A DNA stretch of 64,000 nucleotides from Candidatus Skiveiella danica (GTDB lineage: Bacteria; Pseudomonadota; Gammaproteobacteria; Burkholderiales; Burkholderiaceae_C), in NCBI GenBank assembly GCA_016721925.1, contig JADKHE010000013.1, positions 62,001 to 126,000 of the forward strand. Direction: 5' to 3'. The position numbers and the translations under genes are program-made. The first letter of the stretch is position 1; the number at the start of each line of letters is the position of its first letter. Below are positions 45,896-54,621 of this stretch, piece by piece. The notes beneath the pieces are model-generated. The model was not told the DNA's origin, searched no databases, and saw nothing but the letters and a program-made list of their open reading frames with translations.

Positions 45896-46891
45896 ATGAA
45901 CACCCGCCGCCAATGCCTTGCCGCCCTGCTGGGTGGCGCGCTGCCAGGGCTGGGCCTGCCCGCGCTGGCCCAGACGCCGCCATCAAGCGGCCCGGTGCTG
46001 GACGAAACCTGGACCGACGCCGAGCGCCAGCGCGACGTGCCGGTGCGGCTGCGCTGGCCGGACGCGGCCCGTTTCGCCGGACCCTGGCCGGTGGTGATCT
46101 TCTCGCACGGACTGGGCGGCACGCGCGAAGGCGGCTCGGTGTGGGGCGAGGCCTGGGCAGCGGCCGGTTTCGTGGTGGTGCACTTGCAGCACCCTGGCAG
46201 CGATCTGGCGGCCGTGCGCAGCGTCACGAACACCTTCACCGACCAGCGCACGCTGCGTTCTCTGGCCGGGCCGCAGCAACTGCTGGCGCGCCTGCGCGAT
46301 GTGGGCTTTGCGCTGGACGAGATCGGGCGGCGCCACGCAGCCGGACAAGGACAGTGGGGCCAGGTGCGGCCGACGCAGGCGGGCATGGCGGGCCATTCGT
46401 TTGGTGCACATACGACGATGGGCATGGCGGGGCAGCGCTACCCGGGATTCGAAGGGATCACCGAGCCGCGACTCGCCGCGTTCATCGCGTTCTCGCCCAC
46501 CGCACCGGTAATGGGCGATGCGCATCGCGCCTTCGAGCGGCTGGACCGCCCGCTGCTGTCGATCACCGGCACGCGCGATGACGACGTGGTGGGCGTGGGC
46601 GCCACGCCCGAGCGGCGCATGGCCGTCTTTGCCGCGCTGCCGCCGGGAAACAAGGCGCACCTGGTGTTGCAGGACGCGGACCACATGACCTTCGCCGGCC
46701 AGACCGGGCGGGCCGCCGAGATCGTGCCGCGCGAGGCGATCACGCGGGACCTGCAGGCGGCGCACCACGGGAGGGTGGCCGCCATCAGCGCCGACTGGTG
46801 GCGTGCCACTTTGCAGGACGATGCCGCCGCGTGGGCACGTCTGGCCCAGCCGGCGGGCCTGGCGCCGGGCGACGTCTGGCAGCGCAAGTAG
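45896..46891 (+). CDS. Exported alpha/beta hydrolase (dienelactone hydrolase/PAF-AH-like)
   Basis: 331-residue hydrolase. Signal peptide (MNTRRQCLAALLGGALPGLG, site near LAQ-T). Oxyanion motif VIFSHGLGGTREG, nucleophile S168 in AGHSFGAHT, later Asp in TGTRDDDV and His in DADHMTF. These fit the platelet-activating-factor-acetylhydrolase-like/dienelactone branch. Substrate probably an ester; unknown. Divergent from the Cpx-like operon (161-base gap with no other recognised signal). Confidence 0.82.
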   Translation: MNTRRQCLAALLGGALPGLGLPALAQTPPSSGPVLDETWTDAERQRDVPVRLRWPDAARFAGPWPVVIFSHGLGGTREGGSVWGEAWAAAGFVVVHLQHPGSDLAAVRSVTNTFTDQRTLRSLAGPQQLLARLRDVGFALDEIGRRHAAGQGQWGQVRPTQAGMAGHSFGAHTTMGMAGQRYPGFEGITEPRLAAFIAFSPTAPVMGDAHRAFERLDRPLLSITGTRDDDVVGVGATPERRMAVFAALPPGNKAHLVLQDADHMTFAGQTGRAAEIVPREAITRDLQAAHHGRVAAISADWWRATLQDDAAAWARLAQPAGLAPGDVWQRK

Positions 46892-46983
46892 CGCGTCCGG
46901 CGTGTGGCACTGGCGACAGGCTGACCCAAGGGCGGCTCCTAGAATCGGGCAGCCACCCACCTCTTCCCTGAATTGGAGATCCC

Positions 46984-48021
46984 ATGCAAGCCGCCGTCCT
47001 TCATGAATTCGGCCCGACCCTCAGCGTGGAAGAGGTGCCGCGCCCGGTGCCCGGCCCCGACGACGTGCTGATCGAGGTCGAGGTCTGCGGCGTCTGCCAC
47101 TCGGACCTGCACGTGGCCGAGGGCGACCAGCCCGCGCTCAAGGGGGCGACCAAGGCGAACCTGATCCCCGGCCACGAGGTGGTCGGCCGCGTGGTGGAGC
47201 GCGGCGCCAACGTCACCCACCTGGCCGTGGGCGACCGGGTCGGCGTGGCCTGGAACTTCAGCACTTGCGGCACCTGCGAAGCCTGCCGCGAGGGCATGGA
47301 AAACCTGTGTCGCAAGGCCGTCATCACCGGCGTGATGGTGGACGGCGGCTATGCCGACTACATGGTCGCGCGCGCCAGCCATGCGCTGCCGATTCCCGGA
47401 AACCTCAGCTCCGAAGAAGCCGCACCCCTGTTCTGCGCCGGGCTGACGGTGTACCGCGCGCTCAAGCGCTCCGGTGTGACTGCCGGGCAGAAAGTGGCCA
47501 TTTTTGGTGTCGGCGGCCTGGGCCATCTGGCCGTGCAGATCGCGCGCGCCTGGGGCGCCGAGGTGATCGCGCTGGATCTGGACCCGGCCAAGCTGGCGCT
47601 GGCGAAAGAACTGGGCGCCGCGCAGACGCTGAACGCGGGCAGCGCCGACGACATCAAGGCGCTGCGCAAGGCCGGCGGCGTGCACGTGGCGGTGGTGACT
47701 TCGGCCGCGAAAGCCGCCTACGACACCGCGCTGAAATGCCTGCGGCCCGACGGCGTGCTGTCGGTGGTGGGCCTGCCCAGCGAGCCACTGAGCTTCCCCG
47801 CACTGAACCTGGTGGGCATCGAGGCGCGCATCATCGCCTCGTCCGTGGGCACGCGCGACGACATGCGCGCCGTGCTTCAGATGGCCGCCGAAGGCCAGCT
47901 GCGCTGCATCACCGAAACCCGGCCGCTGGCCGAAGTGAATGCCGTGTTCGAGCGCATGCGGCGCGGCCAGATCAGCGGGCGGGTCGTGCTGCGCTGCTGC
48001 GGCGGACAGCACGCGCACTGA
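46984..48021 (+). CDS. Zinc-dependent alcohol dehydrogenase (MDR family)
   Basis: 345-residue NAD(P)-dependent dehydrogenase. Catalytic zinc ligands C38 (CGVCHSDLH), H64-E65 (PGHEVVG) and the third Cys in FCAGLTVY; structural zinc Cys at 95, 98, 101 and 109 (STCGTCEACREG). Rossmann motif FGVGGLGHLAVQ. This is the AdhP-type class that oxidises primary alcohols. Start at 46984 (MQAAVLHEFGPTL), with GGAG upstream. Transcribed alone; the C-terminus is unusually Cys/His-rich (RCCGGQHAH). Confidence 0.9.
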   Translation: MQAAVLHEFGPTLSVEEVPRPVPGPDDVLIEVEVCGVCHSDLHVAEGDQPALKGATKANLIPGHEVVGRVVERGANVTHLAVGDRVGVAWNFSTCGTCEACREGMENLCRKAVITGVMVDGGYADYMVARASHALPIPGNLSSEEAAPLFCAGLTVYRALKRSGVTAGQKVAIFGVGGLGHLAVQIARAWGAEVIALDLDPAKLALAKELGAAQTLNAGSADDIKALRKAGGVHVAVVTSAAKAAYDTALKCLRPDGVLSVVGLPSEPLSFPALNLVGIEARIIASSVGTRDDMRAVLQMAAEGQLRCITETRPLAEVNAVFERMRRGQISGRVVLRCCGGQHAH

Positions 48022-48059
48022 GGGCCAGGCGCACGGCAGCCTCGGTCCGCGGGGCCGCT

Positions 48060-49001
48060 TCAGCGCCCCGCCCGTCGCACGCTGGCCAAATAGGCCTCGA
48101 CATGCCCGGCCAGCAGGTCGGCCACGATGCGCCCGATGCGCGGGATGGAGCGGCTCGCGCTGATGGCCACGCCGATGGTCTGGGGCTGGGCGTTCTTGTC
48201 GCTCAGCGGGATGAAGCGCACGCTGCCCTCCAGGATTTCCGGGCCGGCGTCCAGCTCGGAGGTTAGCGCGACATGGCTGCCGCTCTTGACCAGGCTCTTG
48301 ACGAGTTGCAATGAATTGGTCACCAGCGGCGGGCGCGCTTCCTGCAGCAGCCAGCTGTGACGGCGCTCCAGGTAACGGCGGATCGCCAGCGCGTGGCTTT
48401 GCACCGCCAGCGGCCAGGCGGCGACCTCCTTGAACGTGACCTGCCTGGAGGCCGCCAGCGCATGGCCGGTGGCTGCCACGCAGCCCAGCGGCAGGTCGGC
48501 CGTCCAGACCAGGTGCAGTTCGCGCTGCGGCTTGAGGTTGAAGGCGATGGCCAGGTCCACGGCTCCCTCGGTCAGGCAGCGCACGGCCTCGTCGGTGCTG
48601 ACGACGTCCACTTCCAGAACGATGCCGGGGTGCTCCTGCGCCACACGGTGGATGAAGCCAGGCAGAAAGCCGTTCACGTGGCTGTCCATGGCCGCAAGCC
48701 GGAGCTGGCCCTGGCTCACGCCCTGCAACTGCTTGACGTCGGACAGCGTGCGGTTGAGGTCGGTCTTCCAGCGCTGCGACAGCGCCAGCAGCAGCTCCCC
48801 GGCTGCCGTGAGCCGCATGCCGCGCGGCAGCCGCTCGAACAGCGGCACGCCCATGTCTTCCTCCAGCATGAGGATCTGGCGGTCGATGGCCGAGGCCGAG
48901 ATCGACACCTCGCGGGCGGCCGCCTGCACCGACCCGAGCTGGGCCACAGCCGCCAGATAGCGCAGGGCCTTGGGATGCAGGGGGGAGTTCAAGGTGGCCA
49001 T
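48060..49001 (-). CDS. LysR-family regulator, divergent from the ureide genes
   Basis: 313-residue LTTR. N-terminal HTH (LAAVAQLGSVQAAAREVSIS and SASAIDRQILMLEEDMG), then a substrate-binding domain from ~95. Start at 49001 (MATLNSPLHPKAL); the frame open to 49427 reads through the uraD-like gene. Divergent promoter region 49002-49077 holds a 15-base palindrome. It probably controls the uraD-Bug-uraH unit; effector likely a ureide, inferred. Confidence 0.85.
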   Translation of the reverse strand: MATLNSPLHPKALRYLAAVAQLGSVQAAAREVSISASAIDRQILMLEEDMGVPLFERLPRGMRLTAAGELLLALSQRWKTDLNRTLSDVKQLQGVSQGQLRLAAMDSHVNGFLPGFIHRVAQEHPGIVLEVDVVSTDEAVRCLTEGAVDLAIAFNLKPQRELHLVWTADLPLGCVAATGHALAASRQVTFKEVAAWPLAVQSHALAIRRYLERRHSWLLQEARPPLVTNSLQLVKSLVKSGSHVALTSELDAGPEILEGSVRFIPLSDKNAQPQTIGVAISASRSIPRIGRIVADLLAGHVEAYLASVRRAGR

Positions 49002-49051
49002 GCGTTGCCAGAAACAGGATGGAACATGCTTAATTATGCGATGGACAGCAA

Positions 49052-49066
49052 TGCAAGCTGCTTGCA
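49052..49066. promoter_or_regulatory. Palindrome in the LysR-uraD intergenic region
   Basis: TGCAAGC-T-GCTTGCA, a perfect 7+1+7 inverted repeat midway between the divergent LysR and uraD-like genes (12 bases before the latter's start). Likely LysR recognition site, though such sites are usually farther from the start codon. Confidence 0.5.
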
Positions 49067-49077
49067 CACTGCCTCCC

Positions 49078-49674
49078 ATGACGACCGCCATCAGCCCGAA
49101 TCCACTGCCGATTGCTGTGCTCCAGGCGCTGGACCACGCAGGCTTTGTGGTCCGCCTGGGCGGCGTCGTGGAGCATTCGCCCTGGGTGGTGGAGCGTGCC
49201 TGGGTGCAGGCGCCATTCACGTCGTTTTCGGCGTTGTTCGAAACGCTGTGCCAGTGCATCCACGACGCCACACGACCAGAGAAGATCGCCCTGCTGCGCG
49301 TGCACCCCGAACTGGCCGGCCGCGAAGCCGTGGCCGGCACCATGACGCCCGATTCGAGCGCCGAGCAGGCGCGCCTTGGACTGATGGCCCTGAGCCCCCA
49401 GACCATGGCACGCCTTGCCGCGCTCAACCGCGCCTACCAGGCCCGCTTTGACTTTCCCTTCATCGTGGCGCTGCGCCTGCACGACTCGCTGGCCTCCGTG
49501 CTGCAAGCCGGCGAAGAGCGCCTGCGCCATGACCCCGACACCGAATGGCCGATCGCGCTGAACCAGGTCTGCGAAGTGATGCGCGGCCGGCTGGCACGCG
49601 CCGTGCATGACGACGACTGCCCCCCTGCAACCCCGCCCTCCCCCGTTTCAACTGCCTCAAGGACCCTGCCATGA
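49078..49674 (+). CDS. OHCU decarboxylase-like protein (ureide pathway)
   Basis: 198-residue protein of the 2-oxo-4-hydroxy-4-carboxy-5-ureidoimidazoline decarboxylase family, which makes S-allantoin in uric acid breakdown. Key features: catalytic His76 in the HPEL motif, the S-x-E-Q segment at 94-97 (SSAEQARLGL), and LAALNRAYQARFDFPFIVAL. Start at 49078 (MTTAISPNPLPIAV). Overlaps the Bug gene by ATGA. The window contains no urate oxidase or allantoinase. Confidence 0.85.
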   Translation: MTTAISPNPLPIAVLQALDHAGFVVRLGGVVEHSPWVVERAWVQAPFTSFSALFETLCQCIHDATRPEKIALLRVHPELAGREAVAGTMTPDSSAEQARLGLMALSPQTMARLAALNRAYQARFDFPFIVALRLHDSLASVLQAGEERLRHDPDTEWPIALNQVCEVMRGRLARAVHDDDCPPATPPSPVSTASRTLP

Positions 49675-50651
49675 CCTCTCGACGCCACCTTCTCCTGGCC
49701 ACCGCCGCCGCCACGCTGCTGCCGCTGGCCGTCACCAGCGCCCATGCGCAAGCCTGGCCGCAGAAGCCCATCAAGATCATCGTGACCTTTGCGCCGGGAG
49801 GTTCGTCGGACATCGTGGCGCGGCTGCTGCAGCCCGGCCTGGCAGAAAAGCTGGGGCAACCGGTGATCGTGGACAACAAGCCCGGCGCCGGCAGCACCAT
49901 CGGCGCCAATGAAGTGGCCAAGGCGCCCGCCGACGGCTACACGCTGCTGCTGTCGAACACCGCACCGATCAGCATCTCGCCCTTCATGCTCGACAAGTCG
50001 CCCTACGATCCGATCAAGAGCTTCACCCACATCGCCTACATCGGCTCCGTCCCCAACGTGTTCGTGGTGAACCCGTCGGTGCCCGCCAAGACGATGACGG
50101 AGCTGGTGGCCTGGATCAAGGCGCAGACCAAGCCGGTCAACTACGGCTCGGGCGGCGTGGGCTCCATCGGCCACATCGTCGGGGAGATGTTCAAGCAGCA
50201 ATACGGGCTGAACATGGAACACGTGCCTTACAAGGGCTCTGGACCCATGCACAGCGACCTGCTGGGCGGCACCCTGCAGTTCGCGGTGGACACGCTGACG
50301 CAGAACGTGCCGTTCATCAAGGATGGCAAGCTCGTGGGCATCGCGGTGACCTCGCGCCAGCGCATGGCCATGGCCCCGAACGTGCCCACCGTAATCGAGG
50401 CCGGCTTTCCGAAGCTCGTGGCCGAGAATTTCCTGGGCATCTCCGCACCGGCTGGCGTGCCGAAGGACGTCGTGGAGAAAGTGCACAAGGCGGTCAACGA
50501 GGTCGTGGTCCGGCCCGACATTTCCAAGCGCCTGGACGACATGGGCATCGCGCCCCACAAGATGACGCAGGCCGAGTTCGCCGACTTTGTGGCCAAGCAG
50601 GTGGCCGAGTGGGGCCCCGCGGTGAAGGCTTCCGGCGCCAAATTGAACTGA
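49671..50651 (+). CDS. Bug-family solute receptor of the ureide cluster
   Basis: 326-residue TctC-type receptor. Signal peptide with an Arg pair (MTSRRHLLLATAAATLL), site near AHA-QAWPQKP. Family motifs IKIIVTFAPGGSSD, DNKPGAGSTIGA and VPYKGSGPMHSD are intact. It sits between two ureide-pathway genes and overlaps the first by four bases, so a purine- or ureide-type ligand is likely. No membrane TTT subunits nearby. Confidence 0.88.
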   Translation: MTSRRHLLLATAAATLLPLAVTSAHAQAWPQKPIKIIVTFAPGGSSDIVARLLQPGLAEKLGQPVIVDNKPGAGSTIGANEVAKAPADGYTLLLSNTAPISISPFMLDKSPYDPIKSFTHIAYIGSVPNVFVVNPSVPAKTMTELVAWIKAQTKPVNYGSGGVGSIGHIVGEMFKQQYGLNMEHVPYKGSGPMHSDLLGGTLQFAVDTLTQNVPFIKDGKLVGIAVTSRQRMAMAPNVPTVIEAGFPKLVAENFLGISAPAGVPKDVVEKVHKAVNEVVVRPDISKRLDDMGIAPHKMTQAEFADFVAKQVAEWGPAVKASGAKLN

Positions 50652-50671
50652 GCCGGCGCGAGGCACCCACG

Positions 50672-51040
50672 ATGAGCGGAGGTCTATCGATCCATTGCGT
50701 CGACGTGGCCTCGGGCCGTGTCGCGGCCGGGCTGCAGGTGATCGTGCGGCGGCTCGGCGCCGATGGCGAGCCGCTCAATGATGTGCTCGCGGAAGGCGTC
50801 GTCGGCGCCAACGGCCTGCTGGCGCACCCGGCGCTGATGAGCGAAGCCATCACCCCGGGGGGCTACGAGGCCAGCTTTCGGGTGGGGGATTTCTACCGGG
50901 CGCAGGGTGCTCCGGTGCCCTCACCGGCGTTTCTGGAGGTCGTGCCTTACCGCTTCCACATTGCCGAAGCCAGCCAGCATTACCACCTGCCGTTCAAATT
51001 CACGGCCTGGGGCTTTTCGCTGTTTCGCGGCGGGGCGTGA
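50672..51040 (+). CDS. 5-hydroxyisourate hydrolase-like (transthyretin family) protein
   Basis: 122-residue transthyretin-like protein. Start at 50672 (MSGGLSIHCVDVASG). The HIUase His residues are present (H8 and H105 in HYHLP), but the catalytic Arg of the D-G-R motif is Leu49 (GANGLL) and the C-terminal Y-R-G-S tetrapeptide is replaced by FRGGA. So the fold is right but the active site is changed; it may be a divergent enzyme or a binding protein. 20 bases after the Bug gene, same operon. Confidence 0.8.
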   Translation: MSGGLSIHCVDVASGRVAAGLQVIVRRLGADGEPLNDVLAEGVVGANGLLAHPALMSEAITPGGYEASFRVGDFYRAQGAPVPSPAFLEVVPYRFHIAEASQHYHLPFKFTAWGFSLFRGGA

Positions 51041-51056
51041 ATCCCACCAGGATTCA
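51038..51056. terminator. Hairpin joining two convergent stop codons
   Basis: TGAATCC-CACCA-GGATTCA. The first TGA is the stop of the HIUase-like gene and the last TCA is the reverse-strand stop of the aldo-keto reductase. A 7-bp stem with a five-base loop, suited to bidirectional termination; no T run. Confidence 0.45.
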
Positions 51057-52064
51057 GGCCCTCTCAAACACCTCGGTGTCCACCTCCCGGTTGGCCTGAT
51101 CGCTGTAGCGGTCGCCGGACACGGTGTTCTGATTGATCAGCGCGTCCAGTCGAGCAAGTACCTCGGGCGACAGGCGAACGTTCGCCGCGCCCAGGTCGTC
51201 CAGCAGGTGCTCGACGTTGGTCGTGCCGGGGATCGGCAGAATGTCGTCGCCCTGGTGCAGCAGCCAGGCGATGGCCAGTTGCGAGGGCGTGCAGCCGACC
51301 TCGGACGCAATGGCGTTGAACGGTGGCAGTAGCGCCTGGTTTCGGGCGTGGTTGGCCGGCGTGAAACGTGGCATGGTGCGGCGGATGTCCTTGGCGTCAA
51401 AGGCGTTCACGTCGAGCGGCCCGCACAGAAAGCCGCGCGCCACCGGGCTGAATGCAACGAAACTCACGCCCAGCTCGCGGCAGGCCTGCAGCACCGCGAT
51501 CTCGGGGTTGCGCGTCCACAGCGAATACTCGGTCTGCAGCGCAGCGATGGGGTGCACGGCGTGCGCGCGGCGCAGCGTGGTGGCAGAAACCTCCGACAGG
51601 CCGATGGCCCGGATCTTGCCCACGCGCACCAGATCGGCCAACGCACCCACGCTGTCTTCGATCGGCACCTGCTTGTCCCAACGATGCAGGTAATACAGGT
51701 CGATCACGTCGGTGCGCAGGCGCTTCAGGGCCGCCTCGCAGGTGGCCTTGAGGGTTTCGGGTCGACCGTCGATCACCCGCACCCGCTTGCCGTCACCCGC
51801 CACGTCCACGCCCTGCATGCCACATTTGCTGGCGAGCGTGAACTTGCCGCGGTGTGGGCCCAGCACCTTGCCCACCATCGTTTCGCTGGCACCGAATCCG
51901 TACAGCGCCGCGGTGTCGAAGTGCGAAACGCCAGCGTCCAGCGCGGCCAGCAGCAGGCGCTCGGCCTGCAACTCGGAAACCGGCACGCCGTAAGCGTGGC
52001 AGATGTTCATGCAGCCCAGACCGATGGCACTGACTTTAAAGGGGCCGAGCTGTCTTGATGGCAT
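51054..52064 (-). CDS. Aldo-keto reductase
   Basis: 336-residue (beta/alpha)8 NADPH-dependent reductase. Tetrad residues D50 (HFDTAALYG), Y55, K80 (LASKCG) and the His in YYLHRWD are visible; the C-terminal IPGTTNVEHL region binds cofactor. Closest to the YakC/AKR13-like group. Start at 52064 (MPSRQLGPFKVSA) with GGAG upstream. Reduces an aldehyde or ketone of unknown identity. Convergent with the HIUase-like gene. Confidence 0.9.
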   Translation of the reverse strand: MPSRQLGPFKVSAIGLGCMNICHAYGVPVSELQAERLLLAALDAGVSHFDTAALYGFGASETMVGKVLGPHRGKFTLASKCGMQGVDVAGDGKRVRVIDGRPETLKATCEAALKRLRTDVIDLYYLHRWDKQVPIEDSVGALADLVRVGKIRAIGLSEVSATTLRRAHAVHPIAALQTEYSLWTRNPEIAVLQACRELGVSFVAFSPVARGFLCGPLDVNAFDAKDIRRTMPRFTPANHARNQALLPPFNAIASEVGCTPSQLAIAWLLHQGDDILPIPGTTNVEHLLDDLGAANVRLSPEVLARLDALINQNTVSGDRYSDQANREVDTEVFERA

Positions 52065-52089
52065 GGTGCGCTCCGGTTGGGTGTGTCGC

Positions 52090-52737
52090 TCACTCGACAT
52101 CGAGCAGGGCTGGCTGATCAAAAAAATGCAGCGCCACCAGCAACAAGACTGTCACAACCGGCATGGCAGCAGGGTGGACGATGCCCGCAACCAGCGGCGC
52201 CGCCATGAGGAACAGGCGCAGACCCCAGCTGTACAAAAGGCCCGCCCGGTGAACGTGGGTGACAGCCGCCGGGGTGAACGTCACGCGCTCCGGGCTCGAC
52301 ACCGGCATCGACATGATGAAGCTTGCATGCCCATAGTGGCGCATTGCCATGGCAGAACAGACGTAAGAGGCAAACAGGGTCATGACCAGCATCGCCTGCA
52401 AGACCGCGTGGAGCTGTTCATCCAGCGCGCCCAACGTGAACTTTCCGGCCAACGAACCGCCGGCCAGGGTGACCGAACCCATCACGGCCAATGCAGCCGT
52501 CGAGGCTGAAATGGTGGCCGACATCAGGGTGTTGCGCAGCGCCTGAACAGCGACCACCTCGAACCCTGGTTGCGATGACATGGCTGTGACCCATTTCATG
52601 CGCAATCGCACATTGGCGTAACGGGCGGTTCGCTCGGGGTGGTGTCTTCCGATCCAGTACAGCCTGCCTTCATAGGCCACCAGCAGCAACAGACTGAAAG
52701 CCGCGAGGGACCAGGCGAGCAATGAATTCATCAGCAT
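52090..52737 (-). CDS. DUF599 membrane protein
   Basis: 215-residue integral membrane protein of the DUF599 family with about four helices (MLMNSLLAWSLAAFSLLLLV, then AALAVMGSVTLAGGS, LVMTLFASYVCSAMAMRHYG, LFLMAAPLVAGIV). The family segment YANVRLRMKWVTAM is present. I use the ATG at 52737; a second ATG at 52731 is equally possible. Function unknown. It follows ligC by 38 bases on the same strand but may have its own promoter. Confidence 0.75.
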   Translation of the reverse strand: MLMNSLLAWSLAAFSLLLLVAYEGRLYWIGRHHPERTARYANVRLRMKWVTAMSSQPGFEVVAVQALRNTLMSATISASTAALAVMGSVTLAGGSLAGKFTLGALDEQLHAVLQAMLVMTLFASYVCSAMAMRHYGHASFIMSMPVSSPERVTFTPAAVTHVHRAGLLYSWGLRLFLMAAPLVAGIVHPAAMPVVTVLLLVALHFFDQPALLDVE

Positions 52738-52775
52738 GGGCCGATGATAAGCGGCACTCTCCATCCGTTCCGGGT

Positions 52776-53729
52776 TCAGGCTGCCTCGAGTTGCCGCTCC
52801 AGATCGTGCAGCACGCGGTAGCAGTCCAGCACCTGCTGCACGCTGCTGTTGGGCTCGCGGCCTTCGCGGATGGCGGCGAAGAATTCGCGGTCCTGCAGCT
52901 CGATGCCGTTCATCGACACGTCCACCTGGGAGACGTCGATCTTCTCGTCCTTGCCGTTGAACAGGTCGTCGTAGCGCGCGATGTAGGTGGCGGTGTCGCC
53001 GATGTAGCGGAAGAAGGTGCCCAGCGGGCCATCGTTGTTGAAGCTCAGGCTCAAGGTGCAGATCGCGCCGTTGGCGGCCTTGAGCTGGATGCTCATGTCC
53101 ATCGCAATGCCCAGCACGGGGTGGATCGGGCCCTGGATCGCATTGGCCTTCACGATGGGGCTGCCACATTGGTAGGCGAACAGGTCCACGGTGTGGGCGG
53201 CGTGGTGCCACAGCAGGTGGTCGGTCCAGCTGCGCGGCTGGCCCAGGGCATTCATGTTGGTGCGGCGGAAGAAATAGGTCTGCACATCCATCTGCTGGAT
53301 GTTGAATTCACCCGCCTTGATCTTCTTGTGCACATACTGGTGGCTGGGGTTGAAGCGGCGGGTGTGGCCCACCATGGCCACCTTGCCGGTCTGCTTCTGC
53401 AGCGCGGCCACGGCCTGGCCGTCTTTGTACACATCACACAGCGGGATTTCCACCTGCACGTGCTTGCCCGCTTCGAGACAGGCGATGGACTGGCTGGCGT
53501 GCATCTGCGTGGGCGTGCACAGGATCACCGCGTCCAGCTCCTGAATGGCCAGGCTGTCCGCGAGGTCGGTCGTGACATGCGGGATGCCGTATTTCGCGGC
53601 GACTTCCCGGGTCTTGTCCAGCTCGCGGCTGATCAGCGAGATCACTTCCACATCGGGAATGTTCTTGATGCCGTCCAGGTGCTTGATGCCGAAGGCGCCG
53701 GCGCCGGCGAGTGCGACTTTGATGGTCAT
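52776..53729 (-). CDS. ligC: 4-carboxy-2-hydroxymuconate-6-semialdehyde dehydrogenase
   Basis: 317-residue Gfo/Idh/MocA-fold NAD(P)-dependent dehydrogenase. Rossmann motif GAGAFGIKHLDGI (residues 8-20), EIPLCDVYKDG and the catalytic-lysine-type EAGKHVQVEIP segment. Oxidises the ring-cleavage product of LigAB to 2-pyrone-4,6-dicarboxylate. Overlaps ligB by ATGA (start 53729, ligB stop 53726). Corresponds to pmdC of Comamonas. Confidence 0.9.
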   Translation of the reverse strand: MTIKVALAGAGAFGIKHLDGIKNIPDVEVISLISRELDKTREVAAKYGIPHVTTDLADSLAIQELDAVILCTPTQMHASQSIACLEAGKHVQVEIPLCDVYKDGQAVAALQKQTGKVAMVGHTRRFNPSHQYVHKKIKAGEFNIQQMDVQTYFFRRTNMNALGQPRSWTDHLLWHHAAHTVDLFAYQCGSPIVKANAIQGPIHPVLGIAMDMSIQLKAANGAICTLSLSFNNDGPLGTFFRYIGDTATYIARYDDLFNGKDEKIDVSQVDVSMNGIELQDREFFAAIREGREPNSSVQQVLDCYRVLHDLERQLEAA

Positions 53730-54619
53730 GGTTGGGTTCCTAGAGCGTTTTCGAGAATCAGATGGCCCACGGCGGTGTTCGACGCGGGCACATGGTAGAA
53801 GCGGTGGCGCACCTTGGGCGCCGGGCCCTGCACCTTGCCGTCGACCACGTCGGACATGGCGCCGCGGGCAATCAGCCACATCACGAGCTCGATGCCCTCG
53901 CTGCCGGCCTCGCGCACGTAATCGATGTGCGGTGTGGCGGCGCAGCCCACCGGGTCGGCAATCATCTGGTCGAGCCAGGCGTTGTCCCACTCGCGGTTGA
54001 TCAGGCCCGCACGCGCGCCCTGGAGCTGGTGGCTCATGCCACCGGTGCCCCAGATGTGCACGTTGAGGTTGTCGTCATAGCTCTCCACCGCCTTGCGGAT
54101 CGCTTGGCCGAGCATGAAGCAGCGCCGGCCGGACGGCACCGGGTACTGCACCACATTGACCGCGAACGGAATCACCGGGCAGGGCCATGCGTCCTTTTTC
54201 GGGTCGAGCTCGCCGCACATCAGCGACAGCGGCACGGTGAGGCCATGGTCCACGTCCATCCTGTTGACGATGGTGAGGTCGAAGTCCTGCTGGATGACCG
54301 ATTGCGCGATGTGCGAGGCCAGGTCCGGATGACCGATGACCGTGGGCACCGGGCGCGGGCCCCAGCCCTCGTCGGCCGGCTGAAACTTCGCCGCGGTGCC
54401 AATGGCAAAGGTGGGAATCATCTCCAGGCTGAAGGCGGTGGCGTGGTCGTTGTAGACCAGGAACACGACGTCGGGCTTGTTGTCCTTCATCCACTGCTTG
54501 GAATATTCGTAGCCCTTGAAGACCGGCTGCCAGTAGGCTTCCTGGGTCTTGCCCAGGTCCAGGGCGGCGCCGATGGCGGGCACGTGGGAGGTGTAGACGG
54601 ATGCGGTGATGCGGGCCAT
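53726..54619 (-). CDS. ligB: Protocatechuate 4,5-dioxygenase, beta (catalytic) subunit
   Basis: 297-residue type II extradiol dioxygenase that opens the protocatechuate ring between C4 and C5. The Fe(II) ligands can be placed: H12 (VYTSHVPAIG), H59 (VYNDHATAF) and the Glu in GSEGIELVMW (E241 or E244); H197 in GGMSHQLQG is the likely catalytic base. Start at 54619, two bases after the ligA stop. Forms a complex with LigA. Confidence 0.94.
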   Translation of the reverse strand: MARITASVYTSHVPAIGAALDLGKTQEAYWQPVFKGYEYSKQWMKDNKPDVVFLVYNDHATAFSLEMIPTFAIGTAAKFQPADEGWGPRPVPTVIGHPDLASHIAQSVIQQDFDLTIVNRMDVDHGLTVPLSLMCGELDPKKDAWPCPVIPFAVNVVQYPVPSGRRCFMLGQAIRKAVESYDDNLNVHIWGTGGMSHQLQGARAGLINREWDNAWLDQMIADPVGCAATPHIDYVREAGSEGIELVMWLIARGAMSDVVDGKVQGPAPKVRHRFYHVPASNTAVGHLILENALGTQP

Positions 54620-54621
54620 GG

